Notes under the pieces: generated by a model | Database searches by the model: none | Seen by the model: only the letters and a program-made list of their open reading frames with translations | What the model was told of the DNA's origin: nothing | Made by a program: the position numbers and the translations under genes | Part shown: positions 5,478-6,166 of the stretch, one piece after another | Layout: each line of letters starts with the position of its first letter | Numbering within the stretch: position 1 is the stretch's first letter | Source: an uncultured Ruminococcus sp. | GTDB taxonomy: Bacteria > Bacillota > Clostridia > Oscillospirales > Ruminococcaceae | Length of the DNA: 6,166 nt | Assembly: GCA_947174965.1 (NCBI GenBank) | Contig: CAMWKY010000135.1 | Coordinates: 1-6,166 of the forward strand | Reading direction: 5' to 3'

Positions 5478-5669
5478 TTACACATCATCCATTGATACAA
5501 AGCTTGGATTCCCTGTTACTGCCCTCTTGTATGGTGTTAAACGGTCTTCTAAAGTTACTTCATAATATCCATCTGCCTGTAACATTCTGCAAAGCTTAAT
5601 ATCATTTTCAATAACTTCATCATCCCAACCGTATTCTTTCATTCGTTTTCTAAATTCCTCTTCTGTCAT
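5478..5669 (-). CDS. Small acidic phage protein following the MuF-like gene
   Basis: This 63-residue protein begins MTEEEFRKRMKEYGWDDEVI and continues with an acidic helix (ENDIKLCRMLQADG). The C-terminal half, YYEVTLEDRLTPYKRAVTGN, is less regular, and the protein ends SFVSMDDV. GAGGAGG, overlapping the stop of the upstream gene, lies 8 bases before the ATG, and a terminator follows within 10 bases of the stop. Small proteins with an 'MTE.EF...M...GW....I' opening are often encoded right after minor head (MuF-type) genes in Clostridia prophages. I recall that pattern from memory and know no function for it. Its role in the particle is unknown. Confidence 0.7.
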   Translation of the reverse strand: MTEEEFRKRMKEYGWDDEVIENDIKLCRMLQADGYYEVTLEDRLTPYKRAVTGNPSFVSMDDV

Positions 5670-5682
5670 TTCTATCGCCTCC

Positions 5683-6166
5683 TCATCCGAATTTTCTTTT
5701 ATATTCCTGAATAATAATATCGCCTATATATTTAGCGATTGGTCTTGGTTCTGGATTATTACAGTATTCTGCCCATGCCTCTGCTATCATTTCTGCATAT
5801 TTATTTCTATTTGAATTATTAACAGCATACCCTGAAAGCATATCTTTTAATTCTTCTGAAGTAGTATAATCAAATATGGATGTTATATCAGGATTATTTC
5901 GTATTCCAAGTAGATTATCAAGCTGATGCCCTATTTCGTGGTCAAGAACACTTTTTATTGTATCACATCCAACAGGACGATGTCTTAGCTTTACTTCATT
6001 TTTAAGAATAGAAATAAAATTTTTAGAATTATTTCCAAATTTGTCACTTACTGATATTCCATAAAATTCAGGAAATTCAGGATACTTCGAAATATTTATT
6101 CCAGAAAAGCTTTGAGCATTTTCATTTGCAAGTATATTAAAAAGTTTCATATATTTTGTTACATCA
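5683..6166 (-). CDS. C-terminal metalloprotease-like part of a MuF/minor head protein (open at right edge)
   Basis: An ATG at 6150 gives 155 residues, but no ribosome binding site stands before it and the frame stays open to the window edge (DVTKY precedes the Met). The true start therefore probably lies outside the window and this is the C-terminal part of a longer protein. From the ATG, residues 24-30 read PEFPEFY, 66-82 KSVLDHEIGHQLDNLLG with a zinc-protease HExxH motif (H71, E72, H75), and 120-140 EMIAEAWAEYCNNPEPRPIAK, where E124 is a plausible third zinc ligand. The last residues are IIIQEYKRKFG. The 'HE.GH.LD' plus 'AEAWAEY...P.PRPIA' pair is the pattern I associate with the C-terminus of MuF/SPP1 gp7-type minor head proteins of Clostridia phages. 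A stand-alone zincin toxin or effector is the alternative. Protease activity is inferred from the motif. This gene lies upstream of TerL, which is unusual. Confidence 0.68.
   Translation of the reverse strand, partial: DVTKYMKLFNILANENAQSFSGINISKYPEFPEFYGISVSDKFGNNSKNFISILKNEVKLRHRPVGCDTIKSVLDHEIGHQLDNLLGIRNNPDITSIFDYTTSEELKDMLSGYAVNNSNRNKYAEMIAEAWAEYCNNPEPRPIAKYIGDIIIQEYKRKFG

Noticed and set aside
5478..6166. Lower GC in the right-hand genes as proof of a recombination boundary
   Set aside because: The right-hand genes are about 30% GC against about 46% in TerL, but parts of the connector genes are equally AT-rich, so composition is patchy along the whole window and does not mark a single junction.
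1..6166. CRISPR arrays, tRNA genes, insertion sequences or attachment sites
   Set aside because: No regularly spaced repeats, cloverleaf-like segments, transposase motifs or paired terminal repeats were seen when reading both strands.

Overview
The window is a stretch of phage head and connector genes, probably from a prophage or prophage remnant in a low-to-moderate GC Gram-positive bacterium, most likely a gut-type Clostridia (Ruminococcus-like) host. The basis is strong AAGGAGG-type ribosome binding sites before nearly every gene, moderate AT richness (about 30% GC in the right-hand 500 bases, about 46% in the terminase, lower again in parts of the connectors, from hand counts of a few 60-base lines), and a set of head proteins typical of Clostridia siphophages. 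The host guess is inference. All supported genes lie on the minus strand and are read from right to left.

In transcription order, the right end (6166-5478) holds the C-terminal part of a protein with a zinc-metalloprotease HEIGH motif. It resembles the tail of MuF/SPP1 gp7-type minor head proteins and is still open at the window edge. A 63-residue acidic protein follows, and then a hairpin terminator (5445-5468). A second operon starts there: a 44-residue ORF with an excellent ribosome binding site, a possible weak terminator, an HNH endonuclease, the large terminase (TerL), a short scaffold protein, an HK97-type major capsid protein, a Gp19/Gp15-like head-tail adaptor, a Minor_capsid_1-type head closure protein with an extra C-terminal half, a Minor_capsid_2-type tail completion protein, a tail-terminator-like protein, and a partial gene (1-371) that looks like a tail assembly chaperone. 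Genes from TerL leftward are packed with gaps of 0-17 bases or short overlaps.

Three things stand out. (1) TerL is split by an in-frame TGA at 4701-4703. The codons before it encode the usual N-terminus of this terminase family from a TTG start at 4874, and the codons after it run straight into the Walker A region, beginning with GTG. The TGA sits where relatives are expected to have tryptophan, and in the arm of a perfect 7-bp inverted repeat. (2) No portal or MuF gene lies between TerL and the scaffold, where they normally sit. A MuF-like C-terminus lies upstream of TerL instead, so the order is rearranged or two modules have been joined. (3) No small terminase is recognisable, and no major tail protein lies between the terminator-like protein and the chaperone-like gene. 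Together these suggest either a decaying, rearranged prophage or an unusual head-module architecture. The sequence alone cannot decide between them.
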